Shown here: piece after piece, positions 1 through 9,565 of the stretch | Numbering within the stretch: the stretch's first letter is position 1 | Layout of the letters: every line of letters starts with the position of its first letter | Translations under genes and position numbers: made by a program | Notes under the pieces: model-generated | Told to the model about the DNA's origin: nothing | The model's database searches: none | The model's input: only the letters and a program-made list of their open reading frames with translations | From: Rosa chinensis | Taxonomy: Eukaryota > Streptophyta > Magnoliopsida > Rosales > Rosaceae | Assembly (NCBI RefSeq): GCF_002994745.2 | Contig: NC_037094.1 | Span: 63,210,639 to 63,274,638 of the forward strand | Direction: 5' to 3' | DNA length: 64,000 nucleotides

Positions 1-360
1 ATAAATAAGAAAAAAAAGGAATTAAAAAGCAAAAAGAAATGAAAAAGAAAAAAGAAAAAAGGAAAAAAAGAAATTAAAAAGGAAAAAAAAAAGAAAAAAA
101 AATTAAAAAGGAAAAATGAAAAAAAAGGATAAAAGAAATTAAAAAGGAAAAAGAAAAAAATTAAAAAAAGAAATTAAAAAGGAAAAAGAAAAAATGAAAA
201 AAAGGAATTAAAAAGGAAAAAGGAAAAAGGAAAAAGAAAAAAAAGAAATTAAAATGGAAAAAGGAAAAAAATAAAAATAAAAAAAGGAAAAAAGAAATTA
301 AAAAGGAAAAAGAAAAAAAGGAAAAAAATAAATTAAAAAGGAAAAAAAAGAAAAAAGAAA
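1..360. repeat. A-rich GAAAAA-type low-complexity tract
   Basis: Almost the whole segment is A with scattered G and T in short irregular units of the type GGAAAAA and AAATTAAAAAGG. No regular period holds for long. The phenylalanine-rich reading on the opposite strand is a by-product of the composition. The tract continues beyond the left edge of the window. Confidence 0.9.
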
Positions 361-650
361 TAACTGAGGGGTATATTGGACATTTCACCCAAGGCCAATT
401 CTTGATTTCCCGCGGAAAAGACCTATTAGACGGAAATTGAGACCTCAGGGACTTTTCAGATTAAATTGGAATGTCAGGGACTGAAACGATGAGAGAGGCA
501 TAGTACAGGGACTAAACAGACTTTATCCCATCATTTAATTTGCTGATACATTATAGTAAAATATTACTTGCTAAATAATGTAGTAATTATAATATCGTTT
601 TAATTGTAGTAATTGCTTTTTGTTATATTACTTGGGTAATTCTTTCATTG
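361..650. other. Unassigned repeat-like spacer
   Basis: No coding potential is seen. The part around 440-530 contains the phrase CAGGGACT twice plus a related GGGACT motif, a style common in dispersed plant repeats, but I cannot assign a family or find termini. Confidence 0.4.
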
Positions 651-1199
651 TCAGTGCATGCAGTCGATGCTTCCAATCATCTCAGGAAAGCCTTTTCTCT
701 CAGCTTTGGCAAGAAGTCTTCTGTGGTCGGCCGGAGTAGGAGCCCGGAGGTATTCTGCCGAGTACAGATTAACGATTCCTCTTGTAAATCGTTTCAGAGT
801 CTCGATGGCGGTAGATTTCGCCATCCGACAATACTCAGCGCATTGATCTGCCCCAGCACTGTAAGTAAGCATTCTTAAAGAACATATCAGCTTTTGCTGG
901 GGAAGTAGTCCGACTTTCTTAGCAGCATCTGATTTCTGGACAAAGTACCGGTCATAGCGACAAAAGTCACTGGAGATGCGGTTGAAAACATTGTGACTCA
1001 TCCTATACCGTATCCGGAATTCCTCTTCACTGAAAATTGGATGCTCCACAAAGTAATCTTCCATCATGTTTTTCCCTCTTGATTCCCTAAATCGCTCCTC
1101 ATTCGGTGCACCCCTCGGTCGAGAACCCCGTCGTCTTGATTCAGAGGAAGCTTCAGCTTCAGCGGCTCCTGTTACCACAAGAGCATTAGTCGTACACAT
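651..1199 (-). pseudogene. PIF/Harbinger-type transposase fragment (N-terminal part)
   Basis: The minus-strand reading of 182 residues resembles the N-terminal half of plant PIF/Harbinger (HARBI1-like nuclease) transposases. It has a FSEEEFRIRYRMSHNVFNRI-like segment, then QQKLICSLRMLTYSAGAD, then a stretch ending GSIDCMH. In this family the DCMH motif carries the first catalytic Asp and is normally followed by a Trp-rich segment and the rest of the DDE nuclease. Here a TGA follows DCMH at once, and the downstream bases do not continue the family sequence, so the copy is truncated rather than hit by a point stop. The remaining catalytic residues are absent and it cannot be an active nuclease. 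The N-terminal ~45 residues are low-complexity and the true start is uncertain. The assignment rests on motif recognition, not a search. Confidence 0.75.
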
Positions 1200-1219
1200 C
1201 TCTTCATGATCTTCATTTT

Positions 1220-1261
1220 GAGATTGTGGGCTAAGATTGTCGATACTTAGCCCACAATCTC
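1220..1261. repeat. Perfect 16-bp inverted repeat with 10-base loop
   Basis: Arms 1220-1235 (GAGATTGTGGGCTAAG) and 1246-1261 are exact reverse complements around a 10-base loop. The hairpin lies just upstream of the Harbinger fragment's 5' end. It may be a subterminal palindrome of that element, but no matching partner is seen elsewhere. Confidence 0.85.
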
Positions 1262-1548
1262 TTCATTGAAATGAGGGAAGGAGAGGAAATGTGTTAGATC
1301 TGGAGATATGAAAAAGAAGGAGATTTGTGAATATCAGCTTGTGAGTGAATGGTGTGCTGCCTCTTACTCTATTTATTTACAATTTTCACATAAAACGTGA
1401 TCAGACTTCGAGGACACATGTCCACTTCTGGTTCGACGTAATCTGATCCGAAATCTTAGATAAGATTACATCAACAATAACAGTTAGATTGAATAGTATG
1501 CAAATGATCTGGTCCGTTCAAAGATGTCGATGATTGTTTCAAGCGTTT

Positions 1549-1672
1549 CAAAAAAATTGTCGGTGGCGTGCCTTCACTCATTTCAAGAAAAATTGTCGGT
1601 GGTGCCTTCACTCATTTCATGAAAAATTGTTGGTGGTGGCTTCACTTATTTCAAGATAAATTGTCGGTTACT
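1549..1672. repeat. Short tandem repeat, ~35-bp unit, about 3.6 copies
   Basis: Units of the form TTTCAAGAAAAATTGTCGG followed by TGGTGCCTTCACTCA repeat with small changes (GTCGG/GTTGG, CACTCA/CACTTA). Copies drift by 1-2 bases in length. No coding function is visible. Confidence 0.75.
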
Positions 1673-2811
1673 GTAGGTGACTCATAATTTGTCCACCGAA
1701 AATATTAGAAAAATAGTAAATTGCATAATTATGACATTAATTATCCATAAATCTCCATTATTATCATCTATTTACATCAAATATATTTTAATTTTAAAAG
1801 AAAAGAATAAAAATTCAACAAATAGTGAAAAAAAAAAAATTTCAATGAACAGTGAAAAAATCAATGAACAGTTAAATCACTCAATAAAAAGTGAAAAATC
1901 GATGAACAGTCTTAACCGGTCATGAAAAAAACGGGTGGAAACCTATGTCCAGTGGCAGTGAACAGTTATTTGACTAGTCGACGCATTGACATTTCTTAAC
2001 TACAAGTGGACTTGCTCTCATGCAATGCAGCGCTTATTAATTACCTGACCAATTGGTTGGACCCGTGTGGGGACTACCTGCCCAGGCAATTCAGTGACCA
2101 ATTCTCGCCCAAGCAATTGCTCGACTAATGTTGCTGGGCTCCAAAATTTTTACCTGTTGGGAAATTTTGAAATCCCCTTTTTCAGTTGTTGGATTAAGAT
2201 CCAACGACTGTAGTGAAACATTCATGAATTAAATATTCATTACTTTTTTTAAAATAAGATTGTATGATTAATCTAATTATTAATTATTTAATTAATTAAA
2301 TTATAAGTTTAATTTGAAGTGTGAATCGTAGATTGGCAAGCAAATTGTCTTTCCTTGGTGCATTGTTTAAGCTAAAGACAATTGCCAATTTGGGATGAAT
2401 AGTAGATTAGTGGTACCAATTTAGTTGGCAAATCAGCAATTGCCCTTGGTTCATAGGTGCATTTGCTCTAACTACTATTACATTCGTACTATATATCATA
2501 TATAGTCTGAGAAGCGATGGTGTTAATTTCTAACATAAGCTGATAAACCACAAACCTAAATATACACTACTTCCCTTCTAATAATATAGAACCTAAAATT
2601 TGTTACTATTGGACTTTGTTGCTTGGTGGTTTGATTAAAACTTAAAAGGTCCCACGCCTAATTAGAAGCAAAGTATATATTATTACATATCAAAACCAAA
2701 ATCAATATTTTTTAGGAGAAATTATTGGTCACTCCTAATTTTAACAAATTACACCTTAAACATTCAAATCTCACACAATGTGGTCCAAAATGACTATTTT
2801 ACCCCTCGTTG
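1673..2811. other. AT-rich spacer without recognisable genes
   Basis: AT-rich intergenic DNA. Around 1840-1925 the words GAACAGT and GTGAAAAA recur several times, giving a weak internal repeat. Around 2030-2480 there are scattered copies of CAATTG-containing words. I see no coding segment, terminal repeat or RNA gene. Confidence 0.4.
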
Positions 2812-2817
2812 CCTCTC

Positions 2818-2858
<41 letters not shown>
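2812..2858. repeat. (CT)n microsatellite
   Basis: An almost pure CT dinucleotide run of about 47 bases with one A interruption near its left end. Confidence 0.95.
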
Positions 2859-2861
<3 letters not shown>

Positions 2862-3572
2862 CCCAATCTCCTCATTCTCTCCTCGTCCGCACTGACCCCG
2901 GAAAGACCAAACCCAAACCCTTGAGAAGAATTCAGAGCTGGCATGCATGTGCCTGGCACGCACTCCACTGTCACCCAAGACTCTACCCCATCCATCTAAT
3001 CCATCACTGCTAATGGATCTAACACGTTGTCAACAACTAGCTTGCTTCTTCCCCGCCGTGATTGGATCTCTAGCTACACTCAGACTCAACCAATGAATGT
3101 AATCATCAACGACCCTAGCATCAACCTCACCGATTGATCCGCCACCGTGCTTGGAGAGGTCGCTACGATTGCTACCACTATGCTCTATGATCTAAGGTAG
3201 CAGCTTCGCTCCCATTTCTAACTCGCCTCCACCAAGCTCCACTCCCAACCCACCTACCCCAGATTAAACCCCAAATTAAACCTAAAGCTACAACATTTAA
3301 ACCAGTAATTGAACTTAGAATTGTAAGTGATTCATTCAAGTTTGGGAGGCGAAAACAAAACCCAAAGCTCCAAGAAACCCCAAGTTTAACCGGCACCCTC
3401 GTCGTCCTTCTTCCTTAACCCAACGACGTCGTTCTCTGCTTCATCCGAGTTTGGGAGGCTAGACCAAGCCAACTTTGGCGCCTCGATCCCATTCTGCAAG
3501 TGATTCGACAACATCATCGTCGTTGAATTTAGATTTCGGATCAATCCCTAGGTGAGGGATTGTGAGACTTTG

Positions 3573-3574
<2 letters not shown>
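2859..3574. other. Spacer between CT and GA microsatellites
   Basis: Moderately GC-rich DNA with no convincing coding region. The short readings here lack recognisable domains. The CT run on its left and GA run on its right are opposite in purine strand. Confidence 0.35.

Positions 3575-3616
<42 letters not shown>
3575..3616. repeat. (GA)n microsatellite
   Basis: Pure GA dinucleotide run of about 42 bases. Confidence 0.95.
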
Positions 3617-3618
<2 letters not shown>

Positions 3619-3794
3619 CATACTTATTGGCTTTTCTAAACAGAAAATAAGCTTTACCGCGAGTTCTTATTAATGAAATCCAACGATTAGAATTAGACGT
3701 TCGCATTTTTTTTTTATTCACGGACATCCGCCTCAGATCGTCCCTGTATATATATACAGTGCCTTTCCCTAAGTGATCCCTTTTTTTAGCCAGC

Positions 3795-4229
3795 TTATGG
3801 GATCCCCTGTGGAACCCACCTTTTGACCACATTTCGGCATCTTGACTGTTTAATTTTTGGGCCTCTATAGACTTTCACTTTTTTGGTTGTTTCCTGGAAT
3901 AGTTTCTTAGCTTCCCCTGCTAAATTTTTAGCTTCTCCATGAGCAGACTTCTTGATGACCTCTTCCTCTTCCTTCTCGTTGCTTGAATATTTGATTTGTT
4001 TTGGCTCACTCTCCTTGCACTTCTGTTTGCATGTCTCTCTAAGTTCATCATTCTTTCGCAGTTGAGTGAGTTTATCTTCCATCTTCTTCATCTTCTCGAG
4101 CATGTTATTGGCATGTTGGTCGCCTTGTTATCTATCTGATCCAGTCTTGTTGGATGAATCTGGTCCGGAATCCTCCACTCCCACCATATTAGTTTTGGGA
4201 ATTAGTCTCTTCCCACAAACGACGCCAAT
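3795..4229 (-). pseudogene. Remnant LTR-retrotransposon internal start (PBS plus gag-like leader)
   Basis: On the minus strand, 4229 downward reads TTGGCGTCGTTTGTGGGAAG, the kind of primer-binding-site segment that follows the 5' LTR of many plant Ty3/gypsy elements. It abuts a candidate LTR end whose plus-strand reading begins TGTTGATGCAG at 4230. Downstream on the minus strand is an open stretch of about 100 residues, rich in Lys and Glu and probably coiled-coil (MLEKMKKMEDKLTQLRKND...), consistent with a gag leader but with no diagnostic gag domain. The element is cut off by unrelated sequence near 3795. The family is uncertain. Confidence 0.5.
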
Positions 4230-4470
4230 TGTTGATGCAGAAAAATTGGGTAGAAGATCTCTTCACCTACTTTCCTAGCTGGAGTAAGAGTGAAGGCTTC
4301 TTGATCAAGAGCTTTGCCCCTATAGCTTCTAGATTCTGATAAGCGTTGGCAAGTCAGCGTTGGCCTGCAAAAGACTCTCTAATGCCCAAGTCATTAGTGA
4401 GTACTGAAGTTGTAATGAGTGAAGTTGGAATTGACTGCCCCCTCAATTATTCACCCGAATGAGTACGTTA
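4230..4470 (-). mobile_element. Partial LTR of the same remnant element
   Basis: The plus strand starts TGTTGATGCAGAAAAATTGG directly next to the primer-binding site, as expected for the inner edge of a minus-strand 5' LTR. The outer edge is not clear, so 4470 is approximate. No second LTR was found in the window. Confidence 0.4.
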
Positions 4471-4611
4471 AGTTGCAACCATGTCATTCTAATTTTGTCT
4501 AACAAACCACATTTGTTTACACATTTTCAATGACCAAATAATTATGAATTTGGCTGATTTTTTTTATAAATTAGGTTGAGAAAGACCATACCACAAAACA
4601 CAGATTGATCC

Positions 4612-4760
4612 CCTTTAGTAGAGAAGAAGAAAGAAGAAAGAAAAAAAAAACGCAGAGAGAAGAAAGGAGATGCAGACTTGCAGAGAGAAAAAAGAAGAGA
4701 GAAGAATGAAGAAAGAAGACGCAGAGAGAAGAAAGAAGAGAGAGAGGACGTGGAGAGAAT
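4612..4760. repeat. AGAAGA-rich purine tract
   Basis: Irregular repetition of AGAAGAAAGAAG and GCAGAGAGAAG words over about 150 bases. Opposite-strand Ser/Phe/Leu-rich readings are composition artefacts. Confidence 0.8.
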
Positions 4761-4859
4761 AAAGAGAATAAAGAAGACTGATAGTGATGGGCGAAGAGAA
4801 GACACGTTTCTGACCATAAAGGGGGAGAATAAGTACAAAAGATAAAAAAAATATATTAA

Positions 4860-5056
4860 TAATTAATAGTATTCGGGCCCATCGGGCTTTCTGCTCTTTC
4901 AAAATTCGAAACCGGACCCGAACCCAGTCTGACAAGGTTCAGGACCGGACCAGACTTTTTCCTAAAAAATTTCCACAAAACCCGGACCGAATCTGCCGGT
5001 TCGGATCGGTCCAAGCCGGTTTTTCGGTTTGCATCGGTTTTTTTGCCCACCCCTAG
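4860..5056. mobile_element. Terminal fragment of a hAT-like element
   Basis: The segment ends in TTTTGCCCACCCCTAG (5041-5056), the complement of the TAGGGGTGGGCAAAA terminus widespread in plant hAT elements. The preceding sequence is rich in CGGTT/ACCGG words (GGTTCGGATCGGTCC, CCGGTTTTTCGG), typical of subterminal regions of that group. I could not find the opposite terminus or an 8-bp target duplication, so this is an orphan end. Confidence 0.5.
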
Positions 5057-5124
5057 CAATGACATTCACGAGAAAAATTAGTTTATTATATAATGATGTT
5101 TAATTCATGATTGACTTGCCAAAT

Positions 5125-5204
5125 AGAAAAAAGAAAAAAGAAAAAAGAAAAAAGAAAAAAGAAAAAAGAAAAAAGAAAAAAGAAAAAAGAAAAAAGAAAA
5201 AGAA
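5125..5204. repeat. (GAAAAAA)n minisatellite, 7-bp unit
   Basis: About 11 near-identical 7-base units of GAAAAAA in direct tandem. Confidence 0.95.
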
Positions 5205-5689
5205 ACATAATTACAAGAAATGGTAGTTAGGGTAATTTGTAAAAAAAAAAATTGTATTAAAGTAATGGAAAAATAGAAGGGGTGTGTGAATAGAGAAAAT
5301 GGGTGCGTGAATAGCACTACCCTTCATATATATAGAAGATTATCTAATATCCGGATTTTCAAAAAAGTTCTCTTAGGTTCTTAGTAGCAGTTAGCGATGC
5401 AATTGTCTTCTAGTCGCGCCTCTAACCTCAACAAACAAAACTTAGCATGACCAATCTAAAAAAAGACTAAAATTCTGCAACATTAGGGTACTAAATGCGG
5501 AGAAGAAAAACTAAGAGAGGCAAGATAGATGAGATGAATTGAATGATTGATAGAGACACTACTGCTGGGAGGTATTGGTGTTCAGAGGTTCATATGGGGA
5601 AGTCGTAGGGCAGTGATCGTTGTATAGTTCGAAGAACTGAGACTAGGGGAGAAAGAAAATAAATGTAGAGGCTATTTATATATGAGATC

Positions 5690-6072
5690 GAAACTACATC
5701 GTTCAATCCCAATTAATCGCTAGACACTATTTATAGTCCAGAAGTTAAAAAGATAAAAAAATTAGGGACAAAAGTTTTCGCCCCTAATTCTTTTCGTCCA
5801 AAATTTGAAATTCGGCTCAACTAACCGCTTACATTTTACCAATTATTTACAAAATCTAAAATGCTTAGGAGACGAAATTTAATTTCCTCCCCAATTAAAT
5901 TTTGGGACAATGAAACTTATTTGCTTCTTAGTAGCGTTGAATGGAGAGTTTTTGAAAAATAAAATTTTTAGGGACAAAATAAATTTTTTTTGTCTCTAAT
6001 CATGTGTGTGGGAGACAAAAAATTAGTCCGTCCCGAAAAGATTTGTCTCCATATGGGTTTTCTCTAGTAGTG
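5690..6072. mobile_element. Right end of a CACTA (En/Spm-like) element
   Basis: The segment ends TAGTAGTG at 6065-6072, the complement of the CACTA terminus CACTACTA. Upstream it carries short repeats of the type GGGACAAAA and TTCGTCC (for example around 5760-5810 and 5965-6040), in the style of CACTA subterminal arrays. A CACTACTG occurs at about 5557, but its 3-bp flank does not match the right flank, so I do not call it the left end. No transposase is present. The left limit is approximate. Confidence 0.5.
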
Positions 6073-6288
6073 TCGACCAGGTGACGCATCAGAGGATAAT
6101 GCCGATTGGAATACGAAGAGGCGATGACCAGAGGATATTGCCGACTAACCATCTCATGTCATCTCGAGGGTATTGTCGACCAGATGACGCATCAGAGGGT
6201 ACTGCCTACTGGAATACTATGAGGCGATAGTTAGAGGGTACTACTGACTAACCACCATATGCCATTTAGAATGTACTGCCTACCAGAT
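6073..6288. repeat. ~103-bp tandem duplication next to CACTA end
   Basis: Two diverged copies of a unit beginning GTCGACCAGGTGACGCATCA (first at 6073, second near 6177), followed by the start of a third copy. Both contain GGCGAT and CCGACTAACCA/CTGACTAACCA landmarks in the same order. No coding potential. Confidence 0.7.
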
Positions 6289-6457
6289 GGGAGAGGATCC
6301 TCTCCTAAGCTATTCCCCCCCCCCCTAACCTGCCTAAGCTTTCCATTAGATTTTGACACATGGCTATAGTGAATCTAATGGTCTACAACAACTAAAAAAA
6401 AAATTTCATTTTTTTTTGTCCGTCCTACCATATTCTTCTCTTCCTTTACGCCTGAAG

Positions 6458-6489
<32 letters not shown>

Positions 6490-7147
6490 CCTCCAGTTCT
6501 TCTTCTTCTTCTACCCAAATTTTGCAAAATTCCATGAATTATATTCAAATATAGCAATACCCATATCCTTAATTGTCTTTCATAGAAAATTAGAGGTGGG
6601 AATAGTCATAATCCTATCTCAATTTAAGATCAATTTGAGACAGAGAACAAGGCAGGCTCCTTCATACTATGCCGAAGAGAAATTTGAGGGCGAGATGAAT
6701 TGAGGCATGAGGGAGGAAGAAGAGTAACAAGCAAAGGAATAGTGACATTTAGCAGGCATGGTCTTATTATATAAACCCAGATTCCTCCTTTTCTTCTCCT
6801 CTTAATCAATCAACATGAACCCATCATGGAAAGAAAGAATGATGGATTTGAAGATTTTTTGTTTTGAGAATAGATGGAATTGAAGATTTGAAGCATAAAA
6901 AATTGCATTCCATGAGGGAGACACAAGATCTGGGAAACTGGCAAAGAAGAAACAAAAAAGGGGAAGGGGGAGAGAGAGGGTGTCTGACTTGTTTTTTTGC
7001 CTCAGTAGGGATTAAAAAAAAAAAAATAAATAAATATTTATAAAAATCAATATACGCCGTTGGATGTGGTTATACACACATGTCACTTTGTTATCAAAAG
7101 GTTAGGCAGGTTAGGAGGGGAATAGATTAGGAGAGGATCCTCCCCCC
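6289..7147. mobile_element. Non-autonomous element with ~50-bp terminal inverted repeats
   Basis: The left end (6289 onward) reads GGGAGAGGATCCTCTCCTAA, then CTATTCCCC and CTAACCTGCCTAA. The right end (7091-7147) is its near-perfect reverse complement, GGTTAGGCAGGTTAGGAGGGG then TAGGAGAGGATCCTCC. The interior has a CT microsatellite near 6461-6484 and no gene. I could not identify a target duplication, so the superfamily stays open. Long TIRs and lack of coding fit a Mutator-like non-autonomous element best, but this is a guess. The first ~12 bases are themselves palindromic around GGATCC. Confidence 0.6.
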
Positions 7148-8469
7148 ATTAACCTCCTTGAATACATAAATTTGAACTCATTAATTCTATATAATTTTCT
7201 TAACTCATCCACTTTCTGAAAGCAATTTCTCAATAACTCAATAATCTATAAAATCTTCATAAATTATCCATATTCAAACATGATTCATCAAAATCTCAAT
7301 CACTCATCATCTTCCCTAAAGGAAATCTCAACAACTCGAAATTTAAATAACTTGATAAACAATGAAAGCTTTCGAAAAGGCAATTCACTATTAACTTCAT
7401 AAATCATCAAAACACAATTTATGAAATCTCAATAATTCAACCATACTCATTAACTCATAATATTTAAATCTCTATTTTTTGAAAGATATCCTTAATAACT
7501 CAATAATTTAAGTATCGGCAGAAACTTTAAGGATACTTATAACTCAAAATGAACTCAATGCCAATTAATCGTCAATTTATGAAAATCAATAAATCATAAA
7601 ATCAAATATTAAACCTTAACAATTATCAATTTTAAATCAATAAGATAACTTTATACTCGAAAAATAATACTACATGCATAATTTAATTTATAAGAAAATA
7701 TCCACTCACTGAATTACGGCTATGACAGTTGTGCGATGAATTTCCACCAGGAGCTCGATCTACACGTCATCCTAAGGCTAAAGTCAATTCGACCTAGAAC
7801 TGTCAGAAAATGGTTCGAAAGGCTACGCCACCAATTCGATTTTTGATGCTTCGATCGATTCGTGCTGTAAGGCTAATATTGGGATGATTAGTGGAACACG
7901 AGCTTCAATACTCGGGTAGTATCTTGGCGGGAAGTCACCAGAAAAACGAGATCCAACCAGGTTGCTTGGCGGGCACTGAGAATGTTCTTTGTTTCCCTTC
8001 GCCTCCGTCAACGGTGATAAGAGGAAATCAAGGCTGGAAAAATGGCCGACGAGAGGAGGCGCTCCATATGGGACTAGTCCAACGGTCAGAGGTGGCTGGA
8101 CGGCAGAGAACCCGCCGGCCGGGTCAGGTCGGTAACCGGGTTGTGCTAGAGAGAATTTGGAAATTAGGGTTTTTAACTAAAATGGAAATTTTCCTTATTA
8201 GATGGGTGAAATTACTATTTTTAATAGGTTTCCTGAAATAATAACTTTTCAAATCTTAACTTCTTTATACGAACTCTGATTTTTACGTGCCACATGTTAA
8301 CGAACTCGATTTAATTCTACAACTTTTTAGAAGGAAGTTTCTTCAAAAAGTGAATCATAGAAAACATTGGGAGCCCCTAAAAGTTTGAATAAAAGTAAAA
8401 AGTAAATATTCTAATCGTTTACCATCTAAATGACCTATAAACAGGTAATTCTAGGTACGGGACGTAACA
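7148..8469. mobile_element. Repeat related to the element at 15447-18329
   Basis: The right half (about 7880-8469) shows clear order-preserving resemblance to 17640-18180: a GGGAAGTCACC/GAGAAGTCACC segment, a GCCGGGTCAGGTCGGTAACC-like GC-rich part, a GAGAGAATTT segment, and then CACATGT, CGAACTCG, CTACAACTTTT and GAAGGAAGTTT in the same order. The end GGTACGGGACGTAACA (8454-8469) is a typical terminus. Left of 7700 the sequence is AT-rich with many AACTCA words. The left terminus is not resolved and may be missing. No transposase or retroelement gene is visible. Confidence 0.5.
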
Positions 8470-9565
8470 ATTTTGTACTAGTGAAAAGAATAAAAATCCT
8501 TAAATTTCAAGTTTGAAGATGCCCTCTCTAGAACGGGCATGTGTGTGTCTAGGGCCCTAGCCCTTCACTAAGGAATCCATTTTTTTAGTCATATTAAGGG
8601 ATGACCTGTCTTAGGGCCCACATTTTATTTTGATTTTGTTTAATCACATATTAACAAATTGACCGTTAGATTTTTAGGTTTCCATGCATGAGTAGATCAC
8701 TTATGCCATCTTTTAGCCAAAATGAAAATTATTAAAATATCGAATTAGATCAAATCAATAGACGAACTAAATATGTCCAATTTGAACAATTTACGTTCAT
8801 AATAATAAATCACGATTATAAATTAATTCAAGTTGAAATCGAGAAGATAATATCTGATTTCTCTACCTTTTCTGGTCTTCTTTAGTGTTAGTGTGTTTCT
8901 TTATTTTTATTTTTTATTTTTCTACGATTTATTTGTTTTATATTGAGAATTATTTTAAAAAATAATTTTATTTGGTTTTTTCTTCATCATCAGATTAGAT
9001 CTAGTGGTTGCTAACATCCCACTTGGGAAATTATATATGATTTGATAATTTTATCACTAACAAATGGCCATGTGATTGCACATAGGAAATTCTGACCAAA
9101 AATTGGCTAAAGCATTAAAATGGATGCCAATGGAATAATACGAAGACCATGCCACTCTTTAAGTTGTGGTACTAAAAAAATGCAATTGGTGATAATTCAG
9201 GTACCATTTGAGAATTCTAGTATCATATATTAGATATATACACATACGTATATGTATTTATGGTAGAGTTTATTCATAGTATTTATTCTGGAAAGAGTAC
9301 TAGATTTAGACTAAAAATTTAACATCTAAAAGTGAAAAATAAAAATTTATTGATTGTCCAAACTAAAATGAATTTTGAGGTTGAATGCTCGCTCTTATTT
9401 TCACTCACATTGAATAAATAAACGAAATACAACAATTCGTTCAAAATAAAAACACAAGGTAAACAATTGCGTTAAAGTAGAAAAACTCGTACAATCACAA
9501 CTCACAATACCCAAGCAAGACACTTGATCAACAGGAATTTGAAGGAGAAAGCAGGTGATCATAGA
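8470..9565. other. AT-rich spacer downstream of the proline-rich gene
   Basis: No coding segment is seen. The stretch 8560-8640 (TTTTTTTAGTC, AAGGGATGACC, GGGCCCAC) resembles 3760-3830 (TTTTTTTAGCC, ATGGGATCCCC, GGAACCCAC), suggesting two copies of one short dispersed repeat. The last ~150 bases are probably the 3' untranslated region of the gene that ends at 9566. Confidence 0.4.

Noticed and set aside
161..388. Phe-rich 75-residue minus-strand ORF
   Set aside because: It is the reverse reading of an A-rich low-complexity tract.
5557..5564. CACTACTG as left end of the CACTA element
   Set aside because: The 3-bp flanks do not match the right end and there is no subterminal similarity next to it.
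7823..8241. Overlapping ORFs on both strands near 8 kb
   Set aside because: They lie in the GC-rich module of a repeat family; the related copy at 17.6-18.2 kb does not preserve the frames.
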